From positions 1 through 57,319 of the forward strand of contig ML014233.1 of assembly GCA_003615045.1 (NCBI GenBank): a stretch of 57,319 bases of DNA, read 5' to 3'. Below the pieces are notes generated by a model. It saw nothing but the letters and a program-made list of their open reading frames with translations, made no database searches and was not told the DNA's origin. The DNA is from Caulochytrium protostelioides (lineage: Eukaryota > Chytridiomycota > Caulochytriomycetes > Caulochytriales > Caulochytriaceae). The position numbers and the translations under genes were made by a program. Every line of letters starts with the position of its first letter. The stretch's first letter is position 1. This document shows, in pieces, positions 1-9,336 of this stretch.

Positions 1-97
1 AGTACCCCTTTATCTCTCTGTCAGTCTCGCTTTCTCTGTCCCTCAGCGCGTTTGTCTGTGCCATTTTCTTCGCGCCGGCGCGGCCGTGACAATCATC

Positions 98-1846
98 ATG
101 TGGTTCATGATGCTGTCGCTCGGCCGCTCGCTCGCCATCATGGCGGTCATGACCACGTGCGCGACCACGTGGACATCGGCATCCCCGTTTCCGACAGACC
201 GACGAACAACCAGCTCCTGGTGGGAGGTTGTCTTTGCTGAATCGCCTCAAGAACCCCCTCAACCTCCGGTTACTGGGGCCATCACGAGCGGCACGAGTGC
301 CGTCGAAGCAAGCCCGATCGGACTCCCCGTCCGCCCGTCCCCAGAGGGGGTCGATGAAGCCCACACAAATGCAAACCCTATGAGCCCATCGATGACCCCG
401 AACACGGAGTATCAGCCTGGTCTGCTCCGCGCGCATCTCAATCAGGATCTCAATCAGGAGTGGTCGGTGCTCGATGATGGAGTTCCTGAATCTTGGAAGG
501 CACACATCCCCGTACTTAAAGCGCTCGACGCAGAATGCCAGCGGTCCCTGGAAAGACTCAAAAACCGCCAGTCGTTGATCGACGTAATACTTCGAAAGTA
601 CACCACTTCATCTACAATGCCTACCGAATCTATAGAGATACAGGTTCAAGCAGAAATCTCAAAAATTGTCGATTCACCGTTACAAGACTCGGAGCCATTG
701 CCTGAATCAACTGACCGTTCTAAAAACATGGCTCCTCAACCCGATCCGAACATTAAATTCTCGACGACGGAACACAAATTCGTCCAACTCCGCGAGTTGC
801 GCGACCTTCAGCGCAAAGCTGGTCTTATTGCAACCGAAGTCCGCATCGTTGCTGCAATGCTCAAGTTTTACCAGACAGAGATAACTGATGCGACACAATA
901 TTTTGAGTCTTTTCAGAAGTGCATCACTTATCTGAAGAAAAGCCTCGAGGACGTCGTTAAGTTTCGTTCGCAAGGCATGTTAAGACAAGCGGATGACGCC
1001 GCCACATGGGCTGCGACGGTCAGTGTGACCCCCGACGACGTCGGAGGAAAGATCGAGGCGCTGGGAAAGCAGCTCGCGGCATTGACGGCGGACTCCGTGA
1101 AAGCCGAGTTAGCCAAAAATCTCGAAGAAATAACGACCTCGAACAAGAAGACATTCGCATCTGACCAAGGTACTGCCGGGACCTTGGCAGCCGAAATAGA
1201 ACAACTCGAGGCCAAATATACGTACGTGACCAAGGAACTGGCTATATCCGAATTCAGCCAGAAAGAATTAGCCTTGGCGTACCAAAGCTCTCAGACCGCT
1301 TTCAAAATGCGAGTGAGACTTCTAGTAAATCGTAGCAAAAATTTGCTCGTGAATTATCACGAAAAGATTGTCGGCACCACACTCCGTCAACTCGCCGGTA
1401 TCTTGCACACATTGGTCCACATGTTTGATGAAGTCCAATCCGCTACTCTGCAATATCACGCAAATGAAATCAGGATTTTGTTTGAAACCAGCCACCTAGC
1501 CGTTCTCGAACGGGACTTGACTACTTTACAAATCATTGCGCTAGTGGTCCCAAACGACGAAACTCAGACTGTCGGTCACGAACGCGATTCCAATCCACAA
1601 GCCCTACGCGACGCTGCTGCAGCATGGTGGAAGGGCGAGTTGAGCCGTAAAAACAGAGACCTTCAACGCTCTGGTGGCCCGATGCTCCGCGGGTGGGACG
1701 AGCTGAATCGCGTCTCCAACCGCGATACAGCAGCCAAGAATGGCAATAACTTGATAACGGAAATCCTCTCACGCCACGACAGGTATGAACTCCATCAAAA
1801 TTTCTTGGGCGGCCTAGCACAGCTCAAGCTTCCGAAGCACTTCTAG
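98..1846 (+). CDS. Hypothetical secreted or membrane-anchored coiled-coil protein
   Basis: 582-residue open frame that I do not recognise. The first ~30 residues (MWFMMLSLGRS..., through an AIMAVM core) are hydrophobic and end near SASP, resembling a signal peptide or signal anchor. A Pro/Ser-rich linker follows to about residue 110, then a long mainly alpha-helical, heptad-like region (about 120-480) and a charged C-terminus. The frame is open upstream only through a GTG, so the first ATG was chosen. Third codon positions are clearly richer in A/T (many AAA, AAT, ATT and TCA codons) than in neighbouring genes, which use almost only G/C. It lies next to a Fanzor stub. A rapidly evolving or acquired gene is possible; a host-interaction role would be speculation. 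The frame is probably real, since its length and helical pattern are not low-complexity noise. Confidence 0.7.
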   Translation: MWFMMLSLGRSLAIMAVMTTCATTWTSASPFPTDRRTTSSWWEVVFAESPQEPPQPPVTGAITSGTSAVEASPIGLPVRPSPEGVDEAHTNANPMSPSMTPNTEYQPGLLRAHLNQDLNQEWSVLDDGVPESWKAHIPVLKALDAECQRSLERLKNRQSLIDVILRKYTTSSTMPTESIEIQVQAEISKIVDSPLQDSEPLPESTDRSKNMAPQPDPNIKFSTTEHKFVQLRELRDLQRKAGLIATEVRIVAAMLKFYQTEITDATQYFESFQKCITYLKKSLEDVVKFRSQGMLRQADDAATWAATVSVTPDDVGGKIEALGKQLAALTADSVKAELAKNLEEITTSNKKTFASDQGTAGTLAAEIEQLEAKYTYVTKELAISEFSQKELALAYQSSQTAFKMRVRLLVNRSKNLLVNYHEKIVGTTLRQLAGILHTLVHMFDEVQSATLQYHANEIRILFETSHLAVLERDLTTLQIIALVVPNDETQTVGHERDSNPQALRDAAAAWWKGELSRKNRDLQRSGGPMLRGWDELNRVSNRDTAAKNGNNLITEILSRHDRYELHQNFLGGLAQLKLPKHF

Positions 1847-2193
1847 TGCAGCCCTCGATGACGGGTCTCCCGCGCCCGTGTGAGAGCCATATCACCCGTC
1901 GTCCCGTCAATGCGGTGCATGATCAAGCGCGGTAGCTGATGCTTCGCGGCACGCCATCTGCGCCGGATGCGATTGCTGCGGAGCCGCTGAAAGAGAGGCG
2001 TGCTGTGGACGACGAGTGGCCGCCAGTCGCGAATGCCCAGTCGCGGTCGAAATCGGGATTAGTATTGACATCGATACAGATCGATACAGACGGCGAGGAC
2101 GTTTGGACGTTAACCTCAAGCCATAGTGCGGTGCACCCATGACGTTGCCGTGAACTCGCTCCTTCGAACCCACATACTTTATCTCATCAATAT
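1847..2193. other. Spacer between the secreted-protein gene and Fanzor stub A
   Basis: 347 bp with no convincing gene. It must hold the 3' UTR of the upstream gene. The last ~20 bp show weak, gapped similarity to the sequence just upstream of the conserved motif in Fanzor relic B, so the 5' break of the stub is somewhere near 2170-2194. Confidence 0.4.
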
Positions 2194-2370
2194 CTGAATG
2201 CCGCGTTGAACATCCGACGCTGTCTGGCCTTACCCGTCAGACCGAAAGCGCTGTGCCGCAATCCCGGGCAAGCGCCGCTGCAGCCCAGGGTCGGCAAGCT
2301 CATCCGACACTGAACCGCATGCGCGCTGTCTCTGTGGGGTCCCCTGGGGGACCCCATGGAGGACATGATG
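2194..2370 (+). pseudogene. Fanzor (TnpB-like nuclease) 3' stub, copy A, with element end
   Basis: Reading from 2194 on the plus strand gives LNAALNIRRC, the C-terminal RuvC-III-type motif of Fanzor/TnpB proteins (consensus RD.NAA.NI). It is followed by a ~30-residue tail ending VGKLIRH and a TGA at 2311-2313. Nothing upstream resembles the rest of the protein, so this is only the last ~40 codons. The DNA matches the reverse complement of about 20608-20785 along most of its length, including non-coding sequence past the stop, so both copies derive from the same element family. The stub keeps the tail in one frame, whereas copy B has lost a base there. A perfect inverted repeat lies at 2335-2356. 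In TnpB/Fanzor elements the guide RNA is made from the 3' end, so this conserved stretch is a candidate omega-RNA/right-end region; that is inference. Confidence 0.7.
2335..2356. repeat. Perfect 10-bp inverted repeat just downstream of Fanzor stub A
   Basis: Arms tggggtcccc (2335-2344) and ggggacccca (2347-2356) are perfect complements with a 2-nt gap. It sits 22 bp after the stub's stop codon, at the same relative place as the hairpin beside copy B. Confidence 0.8.
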
Positions 2371-2442
2371 GGCAGCGTGAGGTAAGGATGGGCCTTTAGA
2401 TTCTTTAAAATGAATACAGGGCAGATTGCGTATTGATTGTCA

Positions 2443-5400
2443 TCACGGCATGTCGGCCACGCCGGCCATCGCCTTCGCGACGAGATGGTCAATCTCGTCA
2501 AAGTTGGTCTGACTCGTGTCTCCCTGGGCGGCGGCGGCGGCAGCGGGCGCGCCGAGTTCCGTGCCGGGCTCGGCGTGCTCCGCCACCATGTATGGCACTG
2601 CGACGGAGCTCGACCCGGGCCGCATGGCGGCATGGTCGGCATCGAACGGCGTGCTGTTCATGTACGCGCTGATGCGCTGTCGCGTCACCACCGGGCTGTG
2701 CGGATCGCCGGCGCCGCTCATACTGGCCTCGTGACCGATGTGCAAGTAGGGTTCCGGGTGCATCGACCGCGACGCTGGCGACATCGCCGCGGGACTCAGC
2801 TCGCCACCGTTCAAGTGCGTTCCGGCGGCGATGTGCGACTCGTAGTCGTTGTTGGCCTGGCGCATCGCATTCCACCAGCCCGGCACGCCGTCCTCCTCGT
2901 CCTGCGGCGGGTTCGCCGGGTGCGCTGCGGCTGCTGCGGCCACGCCCCCGTGGTGCATGCCGTCGACGGCAAGGTTGGCATCGGCAGGCACGATGCGACG
3001 GCCTGAGCGCACCGAGCCTGCATAGCCGGACGCGCCGTAGCCGCCCATGCCGTCGTCGGTGAGCGGCGCCGGTGCCGGTGGGAAGGTCGAGTCCGTGGCC
3101 GAGAGCACGGCGGTCTTGGTGATGGTAGCCGTCTCGTCGCCGTCGCCCGGGTGGACGCCGACCTGACCCTTCGTCTTCTTGCCGCTGGCCTGGCCGGCCT
3201 TGCCGCCGGCGGGCGTGACCTTCTTGGCATCCGAGTAAGTATAGTCGGCGCCTTGGCCGTCGGCGACGACGTTGGCCGCGAATAGCGAGAGCCCCAAGTT
3301 GGCGGCCAGCACGATGCCCATCACAAAGAAGGAGAACCAGATGGAGTCGCCGCCGTACAGGGTGCCCTTGCACAGCCCATACTGCAGCACATAGGAGTCC
3401 TCAGCAATGTTTTCGCACGTGGTGTCGGCGTTGAAGCGGTCCGAAATGGCCGGGATTGCACCAAGGATGGAGGATTTGATGCTGGGTACGGCGAGAGTGA
3501 TGCGGGTCTGGGTGGTCGTTGTCGTGGCAGTGAGCGCGTCGCGGAAGCCGTTGTAGGCGGTGGTGATGCCGTTGACCATCCCGGCGACATCAAAGCCCGT
3601 GATGACGTCGACTTGTGCCTCTGCGTCCTGGATGTCGGTCCTGACACGGACCATGGTGCCGAGGAAGTTGTTCGCCGCGGCAGGCGCAGTACTATCGCCG
3701 TAGACGGCGAAGGCGGCCTCACATGCGGCGCCCCATGCATCCATATCAGCCGCCTTCTCGGGCGTCGTCGCCGTGCCGGTCCAGGTAAATGCCAGTTCGG
3801 TGCGGTCGCTGCAGTAGCCTTCGATCGCCGAACGCATGGTGGCTTCGTTCGACAGCACTGTGTTGACGTTCGCAAGGGCGTCTTGAAGACTCGTCGCGGC
3901 ACCCGTGGCGGCTGCGGTCTGGCTGGAGATGCCGTTGAGGTCGGCAGTCGGCATGGTCGGCAGCGACGCAGCGTTCAGGTCGAAGTTGGTCGCGAGGCCC
4001 GTGAGGTCGACCGCGTCGACAGCGATCTCGGCCTGGCTCGTGAAGTTGACGGTGTTGGCATCGACGAGGTTGAAGGCCGTAGCCACCGAGACGAGACCGC
4101 CGCCGGTGGCGCAGCCCCGGCGCGCGCTGTTGATGCGTTCGACGAGCGCTGGGTCACCTATGAGGTTGCCGACAAAATCGACGCTGATCGTGCCGTCCGG
4201 CATGATGGCGCTGCGACACGCAAAGCCGATGGCCCAGAAGACCAGGAGGAAGATGATGGCGAGCAGCAGAGAGAACGAGGAGCACGCGACGCCCGTGAGC
4301 GCCGACACCCGCTGCACCTTCGGCTTGCGGAGCACGAGGCCCGTGATGACGGCGATGAGCACCAGGAAGATCAGGCCCACTACGACCACGTGAACAATAA
4401 ACTCAATGCGGTCATACTTGTGAAGATCCGCCAGGTACGGCGAGAGAGTGTTCTGGACGTCTTCGATCTGGCTGTTGATCTCCCCAAGGTTGATGGAGGT
4501 GAGAATGTCGCTCTGGGTGGTTCGCAGGGTGGTGTCGACATTGCGCTTGACAGTGCCGGTCGAGGTGTCGACGGAGGACTGAATCGTGCTTTCAACGGTC
4601 GCCATATTATCGTTGACCGTCGTCAGCGCGTTGTTGAGGTCGCCGAGCGCCGTTGCGATCTGGTCGGCGACCGGCGCAATTTGCGTGACGTCGTTGACCG
4701 CGCTCAGAGCTTGGTCTATCGGGCTCGTCGGGAGCTGGCCGGCGGGGAAAGCGACCTGACGGCTGACGGTGACGCCGCCACCGGCCGAGCTGGCCGAGCT
4801 GGCGCCATACCCGGTCGCGATGTACGCATTCACGGTGTTGAGCGTCGCTTTGGCCGTGGTGAGGTCGGACTGCAGTCTGTCCACATCCGCCTGGGCTCTG
4901 TTGGTCGCGGACTGGATGGTCAAGACATCGTCTCGGGTCGCGAGGATCGCGGTGGTCAGCGCATCGCCGGCCGTCGTAATTTCCGTGACAATGCGAGGGG
5001 GGTCGATGGTCGTAACAACATCGTCGGTCGTCTGGTTCGCGACGCGGCCGATGGCCTGGAAGGCGGTCGCCAGGGACGGCGGCAGCGAGTCGGTGGTCGC
5101 ATACACATCATAGAACAAGGTCTCGAGGCCGCGGCCCATAATGTTGACCGAGCGCGTCGCCGTCACCAAGCCCTCAATGTTGGTGATGATGCCGACAATG
5201 ACCGCGAAGGCCACGAACGACATGGACGCGACCACGATGATCCAGTGCTTGCGGCCGTAGGGCCGATGGCTGCGCCGCACAAGACGGCGGCGGCAGCACG
5301 TGGACAGGAAGAGACATGGCAGCAGCGTCGCGAGCAGCGATATCAGCATCAAACCCAGCGTCGCGATCAGCGGCGCAACGTACGTGAGCAGCGGCTTGAC

Positions 5401-5772
5401 CTCAAGATGGTCAAAGTCGAGCACGGGATCGCTTCCCCAGTGCAGGGACTGGCGGAACTTGGACGCAATCGTGATCCAAACCCACATCCCACCCGTATTC
5501 ACGAGCTTGATCCAATTCGGTTCGATGCTCCAGTGCTCCCGATCGGTCTCGGTCAGGTTGCTTGCCAGCCACATGTCTTCGCGGCGCATCAGCCGCGGGG
5601 TCCCCGCGTGGCCGGGCGCTCCCGCCGCCGGGACGAAGGGTACATCGAGCGCGGGCTGCGCCACGAGACGGCCGTCAGCGGCGGCATGGTGGGTGCCCGG
5701 AACTGCAGCGACGGCGAGCGCCAGCAGCAGACAAGCCGCGACCAGCCCGGTCACGGCGCGCAGCAGGCGCAT
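2443..5772 (-). CDS. Five-transmembrane protein with prominin-like topology
   Basis: 1109-residue membrane protein. The chosen ATG (5770-5772) places a signal peptide (MRLLRAVTG... to about residue 26) at the N-terminus; the frame continues 52 codons upstream without signal-like sequence. Predicted membrane segments: about 126-155, followed by a Cys/Arg-rich cytosolic turn (STCCRRR); 175-197; 456-480; 491-516; and 808-835. They are separated by two large (~260 and ~290 residue) Thr/Ala-rich helical loops. The tail of ~275 residues is disordered and Gly/Ala/His-rich. Signal peptide, TM1-Cys cluster-TM2, big loop, TM3-TM4, big loop, TM5 and cytosolic tail is the prominin plan. Prominins organise plasma-membrane protrusions and ciliary membranes. 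The fungal fusion protein Prm1 and tweety-family proteins are alternatives. The assignment rests on topology, not on a recognised signature, so function is inferred. Confidence 0.7.
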   Translation of the reverse strand: MRLLRAVTGLVAACLLLALAVAAVPGTHHAAADGRLVAQPALDVPFVPAAGAPGHAGTPRLMRREDMWLASNLTETDREHWSIEPNWIKLVNTGGMWVWITIASKFRQSLHWGSDPVLDFDHLEVKPLLTYVAPLIATLGLMLISLLATLLPCLFLSTCCRRRLVRRSHRPYGRKHWIIVVASMSFVAFAVIVGIITNIEGLVTATRSVNIMGRGLETLFYDVYATTDSLPPSLATAFQAIGRVANQTTDDVVTTIDPPRIVTEITTAGDALTTAILATRDDVLTIQSATNRAQADVDRLQSDLTTAKATLNTVNAYIATGYGASSASSAGGGVTVSRQVAFPAGQLPTSPIDQALSAVNDVTQIAPVADQIATALGDLNNALTTVNDNMATVESTIQSSVDTSTGTVKRNVDTTLRTTQSDILTSINLGEINSQIEDVQNTLSPYLADLHKYDRIEFIVHVVVVGLIFLVLIAVITGLVLRKPKVQRVSALTGVACSSFSLLLAIIFLLVFWAIGFACRSAIMPDGTISVDFVGNLIGDPALVERINSARRGCATGGGLVSVATAFNLVDANTVNFTSQAEIAVDAVDLTGLATNFDLNAASLPTMPTADLNGISSQTAAATGAATSLQDALANVNTVLSNEATMRSAIEGYCSDRTELAFTWTGTATTPEKAADMDAWGAACEAAFAVYGDSTAPAAANNFLGTMVRVRTDIQDAEAQVDVITGFDVAGMVNGITTAYNGFRDALTATTTTTQTRITLAVPSIKSSILGAIPAISDRFNADTTCENIAEDSYVLQYGLCKGTLYGGDSIWFSFFVMGIVLAANLGLSLFAANVVADGQGADYTYSDAKKVTPAGGKAGQASGKKTKGQVGVHPGDGDETATITKTAVLSATDSTFPPAPAPLTDDGMGGYGASGYAGSVRSGRRIVPADANLAVDGMHHGGVAAAAAAHPANPPQDEEDGVPGWWNAMRQANNDYESHIAAGTHLNGGELSPAAMSPASRSMHPEPYLHIGHEASMSGAGDPHSPVVTRQRISAYMNSTPFDADHAAMRPGSSSVAVPYMVAEHAEPGTELGAPAAAAAAQGDTSQTNFDEIDHLVAKAMAGVADMP

Positions 5773-6248
5773 GCTCGGATACCTCGAGGTGCGATGACAG
5801 CAGCTGCTGAAAACGAGCGGTCGTCCCGTAAAAAAAGGGAAGTCCTTAATTCGTGGCAATGATGACGGTCTGCGATCGATAAAGACCGGAGCGACGCGAC
5901 GGTGCAGTGAAAATTCGTGGCGAGACAAGGGATGGAGCCGATCGAGTGATGCGATGGTCGATCGAGTGATGCCGGCTATCTGGTTTATATTATATACACC
6001 GCGGAAGCTGTGCTTTTACGTAACAAGCAACCGACAGGGAATCGTGAGCAATGACAATGACAAAGTCAGAAGCGACTGGGCCGGGTCGTTCCGTAGAGAC
6101 GCAATAAATTAGTTTTTCCAGAAGTTTCGACTCGGGAAAGTCCCATGCGTCCCACATATGCTTTGTCTCGTCAGGTCGCTGGCATACCGTGCAAATCTGT
6201 CGACGGCAACGCACTGCCTGATCGCCAACGGGGATCGCGCTGCCACCC

Positions 6249-6260
6249 GCTATATATAGC
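6249..6260. promoter_or_regulatory. Palindromic TATA-like element
   Basis: gctatatatagc is a 12-bp perfect palindrome in an AT-richer island. It could serve as a core promoter element for either strand, but no gene start is close enough to assign it (the nearest is the minus-strand gene ~480 bp away). Confidence 0.2.
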
Positions 6261-6325
6261 CTACTCGGCGGAAGGTATGTCGGACGACATAGGAACGCGC
6301 GTCATATTCGGCAGCGCCGCACCTC

Positions 6326-6358
6326 GCCGTCCCCTGCGCATGCCGCGCAGGGGACGGC
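6326..6358. repeat. Perfect 14-bp inverted repeat (hairpin)
   Basis: Arms gccgtcccctgcgc (6326-6339) and gcgcaggggacggc (6345-6358) are exact complements around a 5-nt loop. It is in gene-poor DNA. It resembles the hairpins flanking the Fanzor stubs in GC-rich composition but not in sequence. Confidence 0.85.
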
Positions 6359-7389
6359 ATGCAACGCGCTGATCTGACTCGCCTTCTGAGTTATGGGTCC
6401 AAGAGCGGAGTTGAGCGTCCCCACGATCGGCAGGCCCTCGCGCGTGTTCACCCCCTGCTCGCCGGTGTCGCACGCACGCGCCAGGCGTGCGAACCGCAAT
6501 GGGTGATGTAAGATTTCTCCATCACTTGTCAGGGCGCCCTCGCCATCGGCGGGGTGAATGCGTATGTCGTGGCCGCCGCCCCTGCCGCTGCCCACCCATG
6601 CTGCCCGCCGGCCCGCCGACGCCCTCCCTGTCGGCCGGCGCCCACGACCGACTCTGCCGCAGGCGCGGGCCAAGGCATGGGTCCGGATGCGATATGCCGC
6701 TTCACCTGTTTGGATGTGCGCACGGGTATGAGGACGGCGGCGTCGCCGACGGCGGCGATCATGAGCGCTCACCGTCGTCCTTGAGCTTCCCCCGCGCCAG
6801 CGCATCACCGCCCCGCCTCGATGTGGGCACGTGCGCAGCTCGCGCGCATGGCCCCGTCTCACCGCAGCGGCGCGCGTCGCCAACCTACGGCGCCGCGGGC
6901 TGTTCACCGGCACGCGAGGCGGCCACGGGTCCCCGCCTGCCTGAGCGACCTGCGCACCCACGACGCGCCGATCGGATGGTGAACCCGCGCAGCCCCGCGG
7001 CGGGACGGATGCCCATGACCGGGCGCCGACCGCGGCCCTCCACAGAACGCGCCGTCGCGCATCCTGGCGCAGCACCATCCATGCGCCGCCATGGCCTCGC
7101 GGTCGGGCCCGCCGCGTGCCGCCGGACAGGAGTCCCGTATACCCTCGGGGCTGTCGGGGTGCCGGGGCTCTGTCGCCTGCACGGCGCGCCGCCGCCCCGC
7201 GGTTCTAACCCCGACCCCGATCGGCGGCGCTTTCAGCCTGCCTTCCGCCGGCCCCCCTGGCAGCGGCCCTGCCGATCGCCCCGCCACGGGAGGCTCGCGT
7301 GAAGCGGAAGCGGCGACGCCCGGGCGGCGACGTCCGACACGTTGGCGGCGTTCGGAAGCCCCGCCAAAGCAGAAGCGAACGGACGCGCG

Positions 7390-7425
<36 letters not shown>

Positions 7426-7452
7426 GCTGCTGCTGCTGCTGCCGCCGCCGTT
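7390..7452. repeat. GCC/GCT trinucleotide microsatellite
   Basis: An almost uninterrupted run of CCG units followed by CTG units. It gives poly-Arg, poly-Ala or poly-Pro frames in all readings and is no evidence for a gene. Confidence 0.8.
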
Positions 7453-8825
7453 CGGGAGCCGTCACGCGTTGTCGAGGACAGCCGCCGCCCGCGGCGTCCT
7501 CATCGGACTGCCATGTCGACGGCCATGGCTGCGGCCTGCATGACGACGGCCGATGACGACTCCGACCGATCCGTGGCCGCCGGAGACGTCTGTTGCTATG
7601 GACGCAGGCACGAGCGTCGCGGTGTGGTGGTGCAGGGCGGGCGATGCGCCCCACGGGCAGGACACCCGTGAGCGGACGTCGTGGCGACGGACGCCAGCGT
7701 TGACGCGAGCGGCGGGGCAAGGCGGTGGTCGACCCGCCGAGGGGACGGCGGCCGTCGAATGCATCCCGGGTCGGTGCCACCTCATGCGTCGGCGGAGGTC
7801 GCTGTTGCGATCATCGCAAGTGGCGAAAGTCACTGTCATCGTCATCGTTGCCGTTCCTGTGACTGTTGCCGTTGTCGTCCTTCGAGTACTGCTCCACCCT
7901 CCATGCAACGCGGTCGCGGGAAGAGGAACCTTTTAAAGATGGAAAGTCCATCAACGATCCGACTTTCTTCAGGACGAAAAGATCGCGTCCTCAGATCCGG
8001 TCAGATCCGGTCAGGTCAGGTTAGGTCCGGCGGCGTCACCCACGCCAGACTGGATGCACTGGATGACACGTCTGGATGATGATGATGCAGAGAGCCACCC
8101 CACCTCTTAGCCGTGCGAGCTCTCGCGTCTGGCCAGCACGTGGCGGGACCCGATGGGGGTCAAAATGCTCCGCCTACATGTCACCTCTTCCCAGAAAATG
8201 CTGAAAATCCAAGTCGTTGCTGAACAGGCGCTGATACGGGCTTGGGCCACGGGCACCTTGATCTGAAGCAGGACTGTGACGCAGCGGGGGTATCCATGCG
8301 CCCCCCTCTCTCTCTAACCTAGGATGCCGCAGGTGCCATCCACGTGTATGGATCGCCCTTGGATGTTTTTTTTTTGTTGGCACGTGTTTGAAGTGACTTT
8401 TCTTCATGTCAACTCATCCTGGGTGGGATCTGGGACCCTTGCCACTCATGGCTACATGCATATTCTTGCGCAGTGGATGACGGTGACCTGCGCATATGGT
8501 TTGGCTGACCGTCGCCGCGCGTCCTCCCATCAGCCCCATGGTAGTATCACTCTGCAACAAGCAGCCGTGCCGCTCGCGAGGACTCTCTGACGACCGTGAC
8601 CCCGATGCCCCAAGCCGGGCGCACAGCCTGGCTCAGCACGCCGGGCGTCGCGCCAAGAGGACCATCCTGCGGCGGACCATCCGAGAGGGGATCATCGGGG
8701 AACGTCCGCCAGGCATGCCGCCCAAGCATGCCGTCCAGGCATGCCGCCCAGGCCGGTGCTTGGAGGCGTCCTCGGCATCGTCCGGTCCGCCACCGCAGCC
8801 ATCACGGCCGCGCGCTTGGCCATGC

Positions 8826-8950
8826 GCCACCATCGACTGCGCCACCGCCGACTGCGCCACCACCGACGGCGCCACCATCGACTGCGCCACCGCCGACTGC
8901 GCCACCACCGACGGCGCCACCATCGACGGCGCCACCACCGACGGCGCCAC
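8826..8950. repeat. 15-bp minisatellite with 45-bp higher-order period
   Basis: Eight tandem units of gccaccNNcgacNgc from 8826 to 8945, plus a partial unit. The first six follow an A-B-C-A-B-C pattern, so a 45-bp block was duplicated. It would encode (A-T-x-D-C/G) repeats in one plus frame, but the surrounding frame lacks other support as a gene. Confidence 0.85.
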
Positions 8951-9336
8951 AGGGGCCATGTCACCGCCCTGCCGCATCGCCCGCAGCACCCCGACCCTCC
9001 GCCGCGGGCGCGGACCACGGGCATGGCCTGAACCCGAGTGGCGGATGAGCAACGCACAAGATGCGTGCGGCATGCCTGGAGCATACCGGGGTCGGTACCC
9101 ACGGCCGAAGTGCTCAGTGGGAACGCTCGCGCCGCGCCGTGACCTGCTCTTCCGACCACCCGCGGGCGCTTCCGGTGACCGCACGAGCGGCCCACGTTGT
9201 CGTGGTTGCTTCCATCAGACGGCCGCCTCTGGCCACACCGCCCGTGGTACCCCGCCGATCCCTGTGCTCCGCGTGGGGCGTCCGCTGGTCATCCCCGCTG
9301 GACCGTGCGTCACCTCAGCGGTTGTGACGCTCCGCC

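Larger units (their letters stand above)
5773..9336. other. 3.5-kb region without a convincing gene
   Basis: It holds the 5' side of the prominin-like gene, an AT-richer patch (about 5980-6260) with TATA-like stretches, a 33-bp hairpin at 6326, GCC/GCT microsatellite around 7390-7452, AGGTC/GATCC-rich short repeats near 7995-8030, and a 15-bp minisatellite at 8826. Open frames up to ~320 codons occur on both strands, but all are Arg/Pro/Ala-rich in several overlapping frames, as expected by chance at this GC content. Confidence 0.5.

Noticed and set aside
2155-2175. B-box-like sequence (minus-strand gggttcgaagg) suggesting a tRNA
   Set aside because: No cloverleaf or A box at the right distance; it lies at the start of the Fanzor stub.
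3613-5862. 749-codon plus-strand frame
   Set aside because: Antisense to the five-TM gene. Arg/Asp/Gly-rich without domains; caused by GC-rich third positions.
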